From assembly GCA_023428205.1 (NCBI GenBank), contig JAEYZB010000042.1, forward strand, positions 1 to 6,195: 6,195 nucleotides of DNA. Direction: 5' to 3'. The stretch is from Bacteroidota bacterium (lineage in GTDB: Bacteria; Bacteroidota; Bacteroidia; Chitinophagales; LD1). Below the pieces are notes generated by a model. That model had not been told where the DNA came from. It ran no database searches and saw only the letters and a program-made list of their open reading frames with translations. Below are positions 1 through 6,195 of the stretch, one piece after another (the stretch's first letter is position 1; each line of letters starts with the position of its first letter). Position numbers and translations under genes: made by a program.

Positions 1-990
1 TTGTTGCATAGCCGGTTGCGCTACTTGCGGGTGTCCTTTCGGAAATTTTTCCGTAGTCATACAAGCAATATCGCCAATGGCAAATACTGAGTCCAATTTT
101 TTGATGCGATTAAATTCGTCAACAATGTATCGCTTTCCTCCCACTTGTAAATCGGCAGAAATACCATTGATTTCATTGCCTTTAATTCCCGCAGCCCAAA
201 TCAAGGTTTGTGCCGGAATAGGTTGATTTTTGTCAATCAAAATTTGCTTCCCGTCATAGGCATTTACTCGTGTATTCAACAGAATTTCCGCTCCTAATTC
301 TTTTAAATATTGGATAGCTTTTTGCTGATGTTCGGGCGTAAACATTTGCAGCACTCCTGCGCCCGACTCTATCAAATACACCTTCATTTTTGTAAAATCC
401 AAATCGGGATAGTCGTTCGGTAGCACGTGATTTTTCAGTTCGCATAGTGCACCTGCTAATTCTACCCCTGTCGGTCCTCCGCCTACTACCGCAAAGCTCA
501 TCAACGAAGCGCGTTCTGCGTTATCTTCAGTGAGCGTAGCTTGCTCCAGCTTTCGCAGCACCAGTGCACGAATAGTCAAGGCTTCGCGCAAGGTTTTCAT
601 GGGTAAAGCATTTTTTTCTATCTCTTGATTTCCGAAAAAATTAGTTGAAGTTCCGGTTGCGATTACCAAATAATCGTATGGGCATTCGCCAATGGAGGTG
701 ATGATTTTTTTCTGCTCCAAGTCTACCGAATGCACTTCGCCAAAACGGAAAATAACGTTTTGGTGCTTGCGGAAAAATTTGCGAACGGGATACGCGATAG
801 ATTCCGCTTCCAAGCCCGCAGTCGCCACCTGATACAGCAAAGGCTGGAAGGTGTGATAATTGTTTTTGTCAAATAGCACCACTTGAAAATCGGTACCTTC
901 TAAGTTTGCTGCGAGTTCCAATCCGCCAAAACCGCAACCGATAATCACTACGCGTTTCTGATTGGTGGGTGGCAATAAAATAGTACTCAT
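1..990 (-). CDS. ndh: Type II NADH dehydrogenase (NDH-2, NADH:quinone oxidoreductase), C-terminus cut by window edge
   Basis: This is a single-subunit, non-proton-pumping flavoenzyme at the inner face of the cytoplasmic membrane that passes electrons from NADH through FAD to the quinone pool. The start is the ATG at 990, giving MSTILLPPTNQKRVVIIG; the frame stays open to base 1 (330 codons). Seen in the translation: an FAD-binding Rossmann motif GCGFGG at residues 18-23 with the acidic D41 ending the second strand; a TFQPLLYQVATAGL block at 47-60 characteristic of NDH-2; ATGT at 111-114; a second Rossmann motif VVGGGPTGVELAG at 168-180 for NADH, with E208 beyond it; AIGD at 304-307, which contacts FAD; and VAQPAMQQ at 323-330, the start of the quinone-site helix. 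Family members are usually 400-450 residues, so roughly 100 residues, including the C-terminal membrane-anchoring part, lie outside the window. It starts 13 bp after the OstA-like gene and has no clear ribosome binding site. Other flavin disulfide reductases are unlikely because no redox CxxxxC pair is present near the FAD motif. Confidence 0.94.
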   Translation of the reverse strand, partial: MSTILLPPTNQKRVVIIGCGFGGLELAANLEGTDFQVVLFDKNNYHTFQPLLYQVATAGLEAESIAYPVRKFFRKHQNVIFRFGEVHSVDLEQKKIITSIGECPYDYLVIATGTSTNFFGNQEIEKNALPMKTLREALTIRALVLRKLEQATLTEDNAERASLMSFAVVGGGPTGVELAGALCELKNHVLPNDYPDLDFTKMKVYLIESGAGVLQMFTPEHQQKAIQYLKELGAEILLNTRVNAYDGKQILIDKNQPIPAQTLIWAAGIKGNEINGISADLQVGGKRYIVDEFNRIKKLDSVFAIGDIACMTTEKFPKGHPQVAQPAMQQ

Positions 991-1003
991 CTTGCTCGTT
1001 TTT

Positions 1004-2518
1004 TTAAGGTGTTTCAAATCCTGTTATCTCGGCTCTGGATTTTGGTTTTCGTTCTATCTGCCAATTAAACAGACTGAGTTTATAATCGTCAGGCTGCATC
1101 ATTTTCAGGGGTGTAAAAACGGCTTCGGGTTTGTCGATAAAACTCACACGGCTTATTTTTCGATTTTTAAAATACATCCACATTTCAGCGCTTGTAGCGC
1201 GGTTTGCGCCAATGTATTTTTGTTTGTCGTTTTTGCCAAAATATAAACTCTCCGCGTTCGCAGTTACGTTCATTCGATCTAATTCATTTTCTATGAAGTA
1301 GCCAAAAATGGTTTTCCCTTGAATTTGATTGTAATATTTCGATTCGGGAGAAATAATGATGGACTCATCAAATAGGGTCAAAAAATCAGCACGTTTGTTT
1401 TTTAGTTTCAGGTGAATGCTGTCGCCCAGCATTTGTGTGCTATCTGCCCAAACCAACGGATTGTAATACATTCTGAAAGTAGAATCGCTGGACGCGTAGA
1501 ACAGCGAATCGCAAACACCCTGCATATTGCGCATGAAAAATTTTGCGTGATGAAACGCCATGAAATCTTTGGTGGTATCGGTGGCGGAATGTTCCTGTGA
1601 AAGCAACGTGTCGCCCCGTAAAAACAACGAATCGTCTTGCATTTTATAAATCGCAAAAGCTTGGTCAAAGGCAATAAGCTTACTGTTTTCTTCAAAATAA
1701 TCGCCCCGTCTTCCATGTATTTCTATGCCCATTGATGTGTCCGCCCAAACAAAACGCTGCATGGCTTTGCCGTAGCCGGCATTCCGTTCGTAATATAAAC
1801 TATCGGCATTCAGTCGCTGTGCTCCATTCAGAATCGTTGTGTTGAAACCGAAAGAGGCAATGTCTTGTTTCGTGTCGAACCAACCGTTGTCGCACAAAAT
1901 TCGGCTTTGGTCATTTACAATTTCCGTGTTTCCATAGAAGGTAGCCCAGTCTGTATTCACATTGTATTTTAGTGTGTCGGAAGTCAGGTTGTAATTCGGG
2001 TCGGTAATCACTACATTTTTGTTGAAAAATACATCGCCCGTTTCCGAATAATAAATGCCTCGCCTGCTTTTAATGACAGAGCTGTCGCGCAAAACGGTTC
2101 CTCCCGAAACGTAATATGCTCGTTTTTCGCGGGTGTTGTAAAATAGTTCTTGTGTAAGAATAGCGGCTTTGGTGTCGGTCAGTTTTACATTGTTTCGGAG
2201 AATGGCAAGCTTCGTATTTCCGTTATAATCCAGAAACTGCGAATAGGCGTGTGTAGTGTCTTGCTGGATGTGAATATGATTCCATGCAACGACCGAATTA
2301 GAATCTTTGTCAAGCAGCGCGCTATCGCACCACATCAATACATTCTCCTGCTTCAGTTGTACATTGCCGATTAGACGAGTATATTTTTTGCCGTCTATTT
2401 CGGTAAATTTTAAAGCATCGGCATTCAAAATTTCCACTTCTTTTTTTTCTTGCGCGAAAATGATTTTCGGCAATATAACGGACAGGCATAAAAACAGGAA
2501 AAAGAAATGGAGCTTCAT
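1004..2518 (-). CDS. OstA-like periplasmic protein (LptA/OstA_2 family), probable lipopolysaccharide transport component
   Basis: A complete 504-residue exported protein. Residues 1-22 are a clear signal peptide (MKL, then a phenylalanine/leucine-rich core, ending at IIFAQ), which supports the ATG at 2518. The mature part opens with EVEILNADALKF and GKKYTRLIGNVQLKQENV (about 43-60), the LptA/OstA organic-solvent-tolerance signature, in which short strands build a beta-jellyroll that can shield lipid A in the periplasm. Motifs of the type D-S/T-L-x-Y recur along the chain (near residues 66, 181, 239, 337 and 423), consistent with a long stack of similar jellyroll strands. The end contains NRKISRVSFIDKPEAVFTP (452-470), followed by WQIERKPKSRAEI (486-498). 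At about 500 residues it is far longer than the roughly 185-residue E. coli LptA but matches the long OstA-like proteins of Bacteroidetes, and it has no obvious LptD barrel. The gene lies 13 bp after murB and 13 bp before the NDH-2 gene. Membership of the family is well supported; the LPS-bridge role is inferred from homology. Confidence 0.87.
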   Translation of the reverse strand: MKLHFFFLFLCLSVILPKIIFAQEKKEVEILNADALKFTEIDGKKYTRLIGNVQLKQENVLMWCDSALLDKDSNSVVAWNHIHIQQDTTHAYSQFLDYNGNTKLAILRNNVKLTDTKAAILTQELFYNTREKRAYYVSGGTVLRDSSVIKSRRGIYYSETGDVFFNKNVVITDPNYNLTSDTLKYNVNTDWATFYGNTEIVNDQSRILCDNGWFDTKQDIASFGFNTTILNGAQRLNADSLYYERNAGYGKAMQRFVWADTSMGIEIHGRRGDYFEENSKLIAFDQAFAIYKMQDDSLFLRGDTLLSQEHSATDTTKDFMAFHHAKFFMRNMQGVCDSLFYASSDSTFRMYYNPLVWADSTQMLGDSIHLKLKNKRADFLTLFDESIIISPESKYYNQIQGKTIFGYFIENELDRMNVTANAESLYFGKNDKQKYIGANRATSAEMWMYFKNRKISRVSFIDKPEAVFTPLKMMQPDDYKLSLFNWQIERKPKSRAEITGFETP

Positions 2519-2531
2519 TTGTGCTTCAAAC

Positions 2532-3545
2532 TTACACTAAATTCACTTCTGGATTAATTTCAATGCCAAATTTTTCCAAAACCGAACGCTGAATGTCTAA
2601 TGCCAGCTGATATACTTCATTGCCAGTTGCACCACCGTAATTTACCAAAACTAAGGCTTGTGATTTGTGCGAGCCGGTGTTGCCGACTATCTTTCCTTTC
2701 CACCCGCATTGTTCAATGAGCCAGCCCGCAGGAATTTTGACGCCATCAGCCTGCGGATAGTTCGGCATTACCGGGTTTTTTGCAAGTAACTCTTCCGTTT
2801 TTTCTTTTGTAACGACAGGATTCTTGAAAAAACTTCCCGCGTTCCCTAAAACGTTCGGGTCAGGTAGTTTTGAGGAACGAATTTTTATCACTGCATCACT
2901 CACCGCTTTCAGCGAAAGTTCTGAAACCATCATTTCACCCAAGGTGTTTTTTATGTCTCCATAGTCCACGTGAAACTGCGGTATTTTCCGCAGTTTGTAC
3001 GTAACTGAAGTTATCACAACTTGGTTTTTCAATTCGTGTTTGAAAATGCTTTCTCGGTAGCCAAATTTACAATCGCTGTTGGAAAAGGTCAGCAATTCGC
3101 TTGTATGTATATGTACCGCTTCCACGCTTTCGCATACGTCTTTTATTTCCACGCCATACGCACCGATATTTTGCATAGGCGAAGCACCGATTTGCCCGGG
3201 AATCAATGATAGATTTTCCACGCCTGCATAGCCGCGTTCAATGCACCATAGTACAAACTCGTGCCACACTTCGCCTGCATTCGCTTTCACATAAAAAAAG
3301 TGATTGTCTTCATGGACTAATTCAATCCCTTTAATGGAATTTTTCACGACAAGGCCGTCAAAATTTTTCGTAAACAAAATATTACTTCCACCTCCCAGAA
3401 TCAGTTTTTCATTCTGCTGAAATGCTTGACTTTGCTGCAACTCACGGAACTCGTCTATGCTGGTTATTTCCACAAAATGTTTGCCGAGTACGTCAATGTG
3501 AAACGTGTTGTAAGGTAACAGGGAAACGTTAGAGAGAATTTGCAT
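2532..3545 (-). CDS. murB: UDP-N-acetylmuramate dehydrogenase (UDP-N-acetylenolpyruvoylglucosamine reductase), type I
   Basis: A complete 337-residue cytoplasmic FAD enzyme. It reduces UDP-GlcNAc-enolpyruvate with NADPH to UDP-MurNAc, the second committed step of peptidoglycan precursor synthesis. Seen in the sequence: the N-terminal PYNTFHID (11-18); the FAD-binding loop LILGGGSNILF (48-58); NLSLIPGQIGASPMQNIGAYG (111-131); FGYRESIFKH (161-170), with R164 matching E. coli R159; YGD at 195-197, matching E. coli Y190; KLPDP (226-230); the proton-donor serine S238 in GNAGSFFKNP; PNYPQADG (261-268); AGWLIEQCG (273-281); and E333 in the closing NPEV, matching E. coli E325. The Tyr-bearing loop and the overall length (E. 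coli has 342) make it a type I MurB, and every catalytic residue is present. The ATG at 3545 puts PYNTF about where E. coli MurB has PWNTF, so the start is sound, although no Shine-Dalgarno sequence precedes it. The gene follows sprA after 72 bp and precedes the OstA-like gene by 13 bp. Confidence 0.97.
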   Translation of the reverse strand: MQILSNVSLLPYNTFHIDVLGKHFVEITSIDEFRELQQSQAFQQNEKLILGGGSNILFTKNFDGLVVKNSIKGIELVHEDNHFFYVKANAGEVWHEFVLWCIERGYAGVENLSLIPGQIGASPMQNIGAYGVEIKDVCESVEAVHIHTSELLTFSNSDCKFGYRESIFKHELKNQVVITSVTYKLRKIPQFHVDYGDIKNTLGEMMVSELSLKAVSDAVIKIRSSKLPDPNVLGNAGSFFKNPVVTKEKTEELLAKNPVMPNYPQADGVKIPAGWLIEQCGWKGKIVGNTGSHKSQALVLVNYGGATGNEVYQLALDIQRSVLEKFGIEINPEVNLV

Positions 3546-3617
3546 TAAGGGAATCTTTTCAGTGCGAATGTATTCGAAATGGTCGAAAAAAACGAGCAGG
3601 GTTTTCTTGGCTTACAC
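3546..3617 (-). promoter_or_regulatory. sprA-murB intergenic gap with a weak candidate promoter for murB
   Basis: This 72-bp gap is the only intergenic space longer than 13 bp. On the minus strand it contains TACATTCG (plus-strand 3565-3572), one base from the Bacteroidetes -7 element TAnnTTTG and about 20 bp before the murB ATG. The matching -33 TTTG is not present at a 19-21 bp spacing; the best available tetramer there is CTCG. A T-tract lies just upstream of the -7 candidate. murB may therefore have a weak promoter of its own, or be read through from sprA. There is no Shine-Dalgarno sequence before the murB start and no terminator for sprA. Confidence 0.25.
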
Positions 3618-6195
3618 CTATTGTGCCAGCGTCACACGGAACGTTAATCCGCCTTTTACGTTGGTAGTCGGGTAGCTGGTAGATATTTTCGGAATGGTAC
3701 GATTGTAGTCTACAAACAAACGAACATTGATGCGGTTGTTGATGACATAATCTATCGCAGGGCTGATGATGATATTTTTTGAGCCGCTTGTAATTTGCGG
3801 AGACCCTTCATCAATACGATGATTTATTATTTCGTTGTCACGATAAGAAACGTCTACCCGGAACTTTAAATCATTGTCTAATTTCACGGGTTTGCCTTTT
3901 ATTTTGATGGGCAATTTCAATCCGCGAATAGTGTATCCCAGTCCGGCAGTGACACTCATAGAATTGTTTTCTATCAACTGATAGTCGGCAAAGTTCATCG
4001 TTACCGTACGCGACTTGCGATAATCAAAACGTAAGGTGATGTTGTTTTTTGTAGTCAAGTCCAAGCCAATCAATGGTGAAAATTGTTCATTAATGACAAT
4101 GCTTGGAATGGCATACATCGCATAATAATTTCCGTTTAGGGAATCTTGTCGAACATCTCCATTTTCATCAAAGGTTGCATTCAGGTTGGTTGCATAACTA
4201 TTTACGGTCATGGTAGAATTATAGCCATGCGTAAGCGTAATGCTTGAAAAAGCGCTTTGCAGCCATTTTATTTTTGAGAGTCCGTTGTAGGTGACTTTCC
4301 AGTTCGGCAATGGTATTTGACTGAATAACCCGAGCTTCATTTTATTGGCATCTTTTCCGGTGTAAGCACTTAAAAATGCAGGAATCAATACTTGCTGTGC
4401 TTTCGGTCCGTAACCGTTGGCGTAGCGGGGATTGGTTGTAGAGTCGCTCGGGTTGTAAAACTCTCCGTCTCCCAAACGCCTTGAAATGATTTCTCGATTT
4501 TTCTCAAACTGCGTATAGGTCTTTGATAAACCTGCAGAATCTATTTTGTTGAATAACGTTTTTACCGATACGAAGGAAACACTATATGATCCCATGGTCA
4601 TCGGGGTAAGGTGCTGCCAGTCGCCATCGCCACTCAGTTTCTTAAAGAGTTCACTATAATTTTCAGTGTAATCTCTGAACCACGTCAAATCCACGCGCAA
4701 ATCCTGAAACGGTTCAAGAGATGCCGTAATATCCAAACGAGACTGCCGAGTTTGCATGAATTTTTGATTCAAAATAGTGTCGCTTGAAATCCAGCCTCGG
4801 TCAGCAGCACGATCCAGCCATGCGGTGCGCGCATTTTCATCAGCACCGAAAAAGAATCTATCGCCCGGCTGGGCACCAAAAGCAAAATCATATCCCGGTG
4901 CTGCCAATTTTGTATTGTTCCCTAATATTTGCGATGACGGCATAAAGCCCGAAAGCGATGTCGCTTTGGTCTCTTTATAATCCACCGAAATTTTACGGAG
5001 CGATAAAAGCGGACGCATAATGACCGAAATCAATGGTTCTGAAGGCATCGGTTTATTGCTTAAGTCTTTGCGTTTTTGACGGAGTTGTTTTTTCAGGTTT
5101 TTCAGCTCTTTTTTCATCTGTGCTACTCGCGGTTTTTTCAGCGAATCCGGAACAGACGCATCTAATTTCAGCAGGGCAATATCCTCCCGCAATTTGTCGC
5201 GTTTTTCTTTTAGTTTTTGAATATCGGTCTGAATTTTTTCACGGGCTTTGCGCGTGTCGGCTTTCTTTTTTTGATTTGCTTTTTTATCGCCTAATGTCGG
5301 ATTGGGCGAACTGTACATTTTTGTAAAACCCCACTTGTCGTATATTCTTTTCAGGTTAAAATCCACTTTCGCGCGGTCAGCCTGTGAGTTGTTTACGGTA
5401 TTTCCCAGCGGGTTGACGACCATTTGCTCTGTGGCGGAGTCGCGCACTAGCGGAGCTGCCAACCAAGAATACGCGCTATTGTAGCTTACGTTTGCGGTGA
5501 TGAAATCAAACAGCGGAATCTTATTAATTGGTATGGTATATGCGGCATTGAATGTTTGTGAATAGTTGGTGTTCCGTCCTCCTTTTTTAATGTTATTCCA
5601 AATTTCATCTTTCTCGGTTTGTGTGTCAATTTCTCCATCTGCTTCATCAATCCGTCCGATGTTGTTTGCAGAGTAATCAAGGCTCAATGATTTGAATGGA
5701 TTATATTTTAAAGCGTATGAACGGTTCCATTTAAAAAACTTATTGTAGGTGGGTTGTACCGCCAAATCATCTCCTCCCAGAGAGCGTAACTGAATTTTGC
5801 CAAACTGTCGGCTCATGTCCGTACTAAACGCAAGATTCGCAGGCATGTAATTAAAATTGAAATCGCGGATAATGTTCAGCCACTTTGATTTCGACTTAAT
5901 GAGCTTTTTGAACGGAGTGAGTTCTTTGGATTGCGGTGCATAGCTCCACAATATTTGTCCGAAGTACAATTTCAAATCATTCGACTCTACATACGGGTCG
6001 GTATAGGTTGTTTGCGAATAGCTATAGGTAAATGAAAAGTTAGCCGGATCCCAGATTTGCGGAGTTTTAGCCTTTAGTTTTGGCGCAAAACGAACTCCTG
6101 AAAAATTGTAATCGCGTTGGGTATTGATGGTTTGAATTTGCTGTTGGTATCGTTTTGCGGAATCAGCGCCATGTGTCGTTTTTACAGCATTTACC
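3618..6195 (-). CDS. sprA: SprA/Sov outer-membrane translocon of the type IX secretion system, C-terminal part (5' end outside window)
   Basis: SprA (Sov in Porphyromonas) is the very large outer-membrane beta-barrel through which type IX cargo, including gliding adhesins, crosses the outer membrane. The frame is open from the window edge to a TAG at 3618, giving 858 residues of a protein that is usually about 2,300-2,500. The true start is outside the window: the only candidate starts near 5975 are internal codons, and the frame continues upstream through IWDPANFSFTYSYSQTTY. Recognisable family blocks, in fragment numbering, are SLEPFQDLRVDLTWFRDY (about 492-509), GYGPKAQQVLIPAFLSAYTG (594-613), IPLPNWKVTYNGL (627-639), and the final strands SPAIDYVINNRINVRLFVDYNRT through FRVTLAQ, which end in an aromatic- and hydrophobic-patterned strand as outer-membrane barrels do. 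A lysine/arginine-rich coiled coil interrupts the barrel at about residues 303-381 (separate entry). murB follows after 72 bp. The assignment is confident; cargo and motility phenotype cannot be read from this. Confidence 0.95.
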   Translation of the reverse strand, partial: VNAVKTTHGADSAKRYQQQIQTINTQRDYNFSGVRFAPKLKAKTPQIWDPANFSFTYSYSQTTYTDPYVESNDLKLYFGQILWSYAPQSKELTPFKKLIKSKSKWLNIIRDFNFNYMPANLAFSTDMSRQFGKIQLRSLGGDDLAVQPTYNKFFKWNRSYALKYNPFKSLSLDYSANNIGRIDEADGEIDTQTEKDEIWNNIKKGGRNTNYSQTFNAAYTIPINKIPLFDFITANVSYNSAYSWLAAPLVRDSATEQMVVNPLGNTVNNSQADRAKVDFNLKRIYDKWGFTKMYSSPNPTLGDKKANQKKKADTRKAREKIQTDIQKLKEKRDKLREDIALLKLDASVPDSLKKPRVAQMKKELKNLKKQLRQKRKDLSNKPMPSEPLISVIMRPLLSLRKISVDYKETKATSLSGFMPSSQILGNNTKLAAPGYDFAFGAQPGDRFFFGADENARTAWLDRAADRGWISSDTILNQKFMQTRQSRLDITASLEPFQDLRVDLTWFRDYTENYSELFKKLSGDGDWQHLTPMTMGSYSVSFVSVKTLFNKIDSAGLSKTYTQFEKNREIISRRLGDGEFYNPSDSTTNPRYANGYGPKAQQVLIPAFLSAYTGKDANKMKLGLFSQIPLPNWKVTYNGLSKIKWLQSAFSSITLTHGYNSTMTVNSYATNLNATFDENGDVRQDSLNGNYYAMYAIPSIVINEQFSPLIGLDLTTKNNITLRFDYRKSRTVTMNFADYQLIENNSMSVTAGLGYTIRGLKLPIKIKGKPVKLDNDLKFRVDVSYRDNEIINHRIDEGSPQITSGSKNIIISPAIDYVINNRINVRLFVDYNRTIPKISTSYPTTNVKGGLTFRVTLAQ
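5052..5285 (-). other. Highly charged coiled-coil segment inside SprA
   Basis: About 78 codons encode a segment very rich in Lys, Arg, Glu, Asp and Leu: it begins DKKANQKKKADTRKAREKIQ, continues with heptad-like LKEKRDKLREDIALLKL, is broken by a short VPDSLKKP turn, and resumes with MKKELKNLKKQLRQKRKDL. The pattern predicts two antiparallel helices forming a hairpin. It sits between beta-strand-rich stretches (the upstream NLKRIYDKWGF and the downstream PLLSLRKISVDY), so it is best read as a soluble loop protruding from the barrel. In other SprA proteins I recall a variable, lysine-rich linker at about this place, so the position is probably ordinary, while the coiled-coil form may be specific to this lineage. 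Whether the loop faces the periplasm or the outside is not decided by the sequence. Confidence 0.7.

Larger units (their letters stand above)
1..3545 (-). other. Probable murB - OstA-like - NDH-2 operon
   Basis: Three same-strand genes are separated by gaps of exactly 13 bp each (2519-2531 and 991-1003), with no hairpin-plus-T-tract and no promoter-like sequence fitting in either gap. Tight spacing of this kind usually means a single transcript. The first two genes serve the cell envelope; the third is respiratory and may simply be carried along. The 3' extent of the unit lies outside the window. Confidence 0.6.

Noticed and set aside
254..445. Minus-strand 63-codon open frame inside the NDH-2 gene
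   Set aside because: It overlaps the NDH-2 coding frame in another phase, is basic and low in recognisable structure, and the NDH-2 frame carries the conserved motifs.
962..1246. Plus-strand 94-codon open frame overlapping the NDH-2 start and the end of the OstA-like gene
   Set aside because: It lies antisense to two well-supported genes, has no recognisable domain, and looks like a shadow frame; the hydrophobic start is a by-product of the opposite strand.
3573..3587. Perfect 5-bp inverted repeat (TTCGA, 5-nt loop, TCGAA) next to a homopolymer in the sprA-murB gap, as a possible terminator
   Set aside because: On the minus strand the T-tract comes before the hairpin, and on the plus strand the stem is followed by A, not T. 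The stem is only 5 bp, so it fits a terminator in neither direction.
993..3598. A 13-nt exact inverted match, TGCTCG plus seven T, at 993-1005 on the plus strand and 3586-3598 on the minus strand, possibly a shared regulatory site
   Set aside because: Seven of the 13 bases are a homopolymer, and a match of this length between two places in a 6-kb window is near chance expectation. The two copies also face opposite ways relative to their downstream genes.
5033..5326. Plus-strand 97-codon open frame with a hydrophobic, Phe/Leu/Ser-rich product that resembles a membrane protein
   Set aside because: It is the antisense of the Lys/Arg/Glu-rich coiled coil in SprA; AAA and GAA codons read backwards give Phe, so the hydrophobicity is an artefact.
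5973..5975. A TTG codon as a possible start of a separate 785-residue protein
   Set aside because: The frame continues open upstream to the window edge with SprA-like barrel sequence, so this is an internal leucine codon.

Overview
The window reads as a stretch of chromosome from a member of the Bacteroidota (Bacteroidetes). The evidence is the C-terminal third of a SprA-type protein, which is the giant outer-membrane translocon of the type IX secretion system and is confined to this phylum, next to an OstA-like (LptA-family) secreted protein of the long form typical of Bacteroidetes. The DNA is moderately AT-rich, and none of the three visible start codons has a convincing Shine-Dalgarno sequence, which also fits the phylum. 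The sequence does not fix the order or genus. A gliding or environmental lineage is plausible but is only an inference.

All four genes are on the minus strand and fill almost the whole window. In the direction of transcription they are: (1) sprA, cut at its 5' end by the window edge, with 858 codons visible and a stop at 3618; (2) a 72-bp gap; (3) murB, complete, 3545 to 2532; (4) an OstA-like gene, complete, 2518 to 1004; (5) a type II NADH dehydrogenase (NDH-2), starting at 990 and running off the window at base 1 with its C-terminus missing. The gaps murB/ostA and ostA/ndh are both 13 bp, so these three genes are probably co-transcribed. sprA may read into them or be separated by a weak promoter in the 72-bp gap. 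No transcription terminator is visible anywhere.

Functionally the window is mainly about the cell envelope. SprA forms the outer-membrane channel for type IX secretion, MurB makes UDP-MurNAc for peptidoglycan, and the OstA-like protein is a periplasmic beta-jellyroll protein probably tied to lipopolysaccharide transport. NDH-2 feeds electrons from NADH to the quinone pool at the inner membrane. I found no mobile element, CRISPR array, RNA gene or defence module. These are recognisable housekeeping or phylum-typical families, and I see no undescribed system. The points most worth a second look are the highly charged coiled-coil segment inside SprA, the sprA-murB-ostA-ndh gene order, and the likely role of the OstA-like protein.
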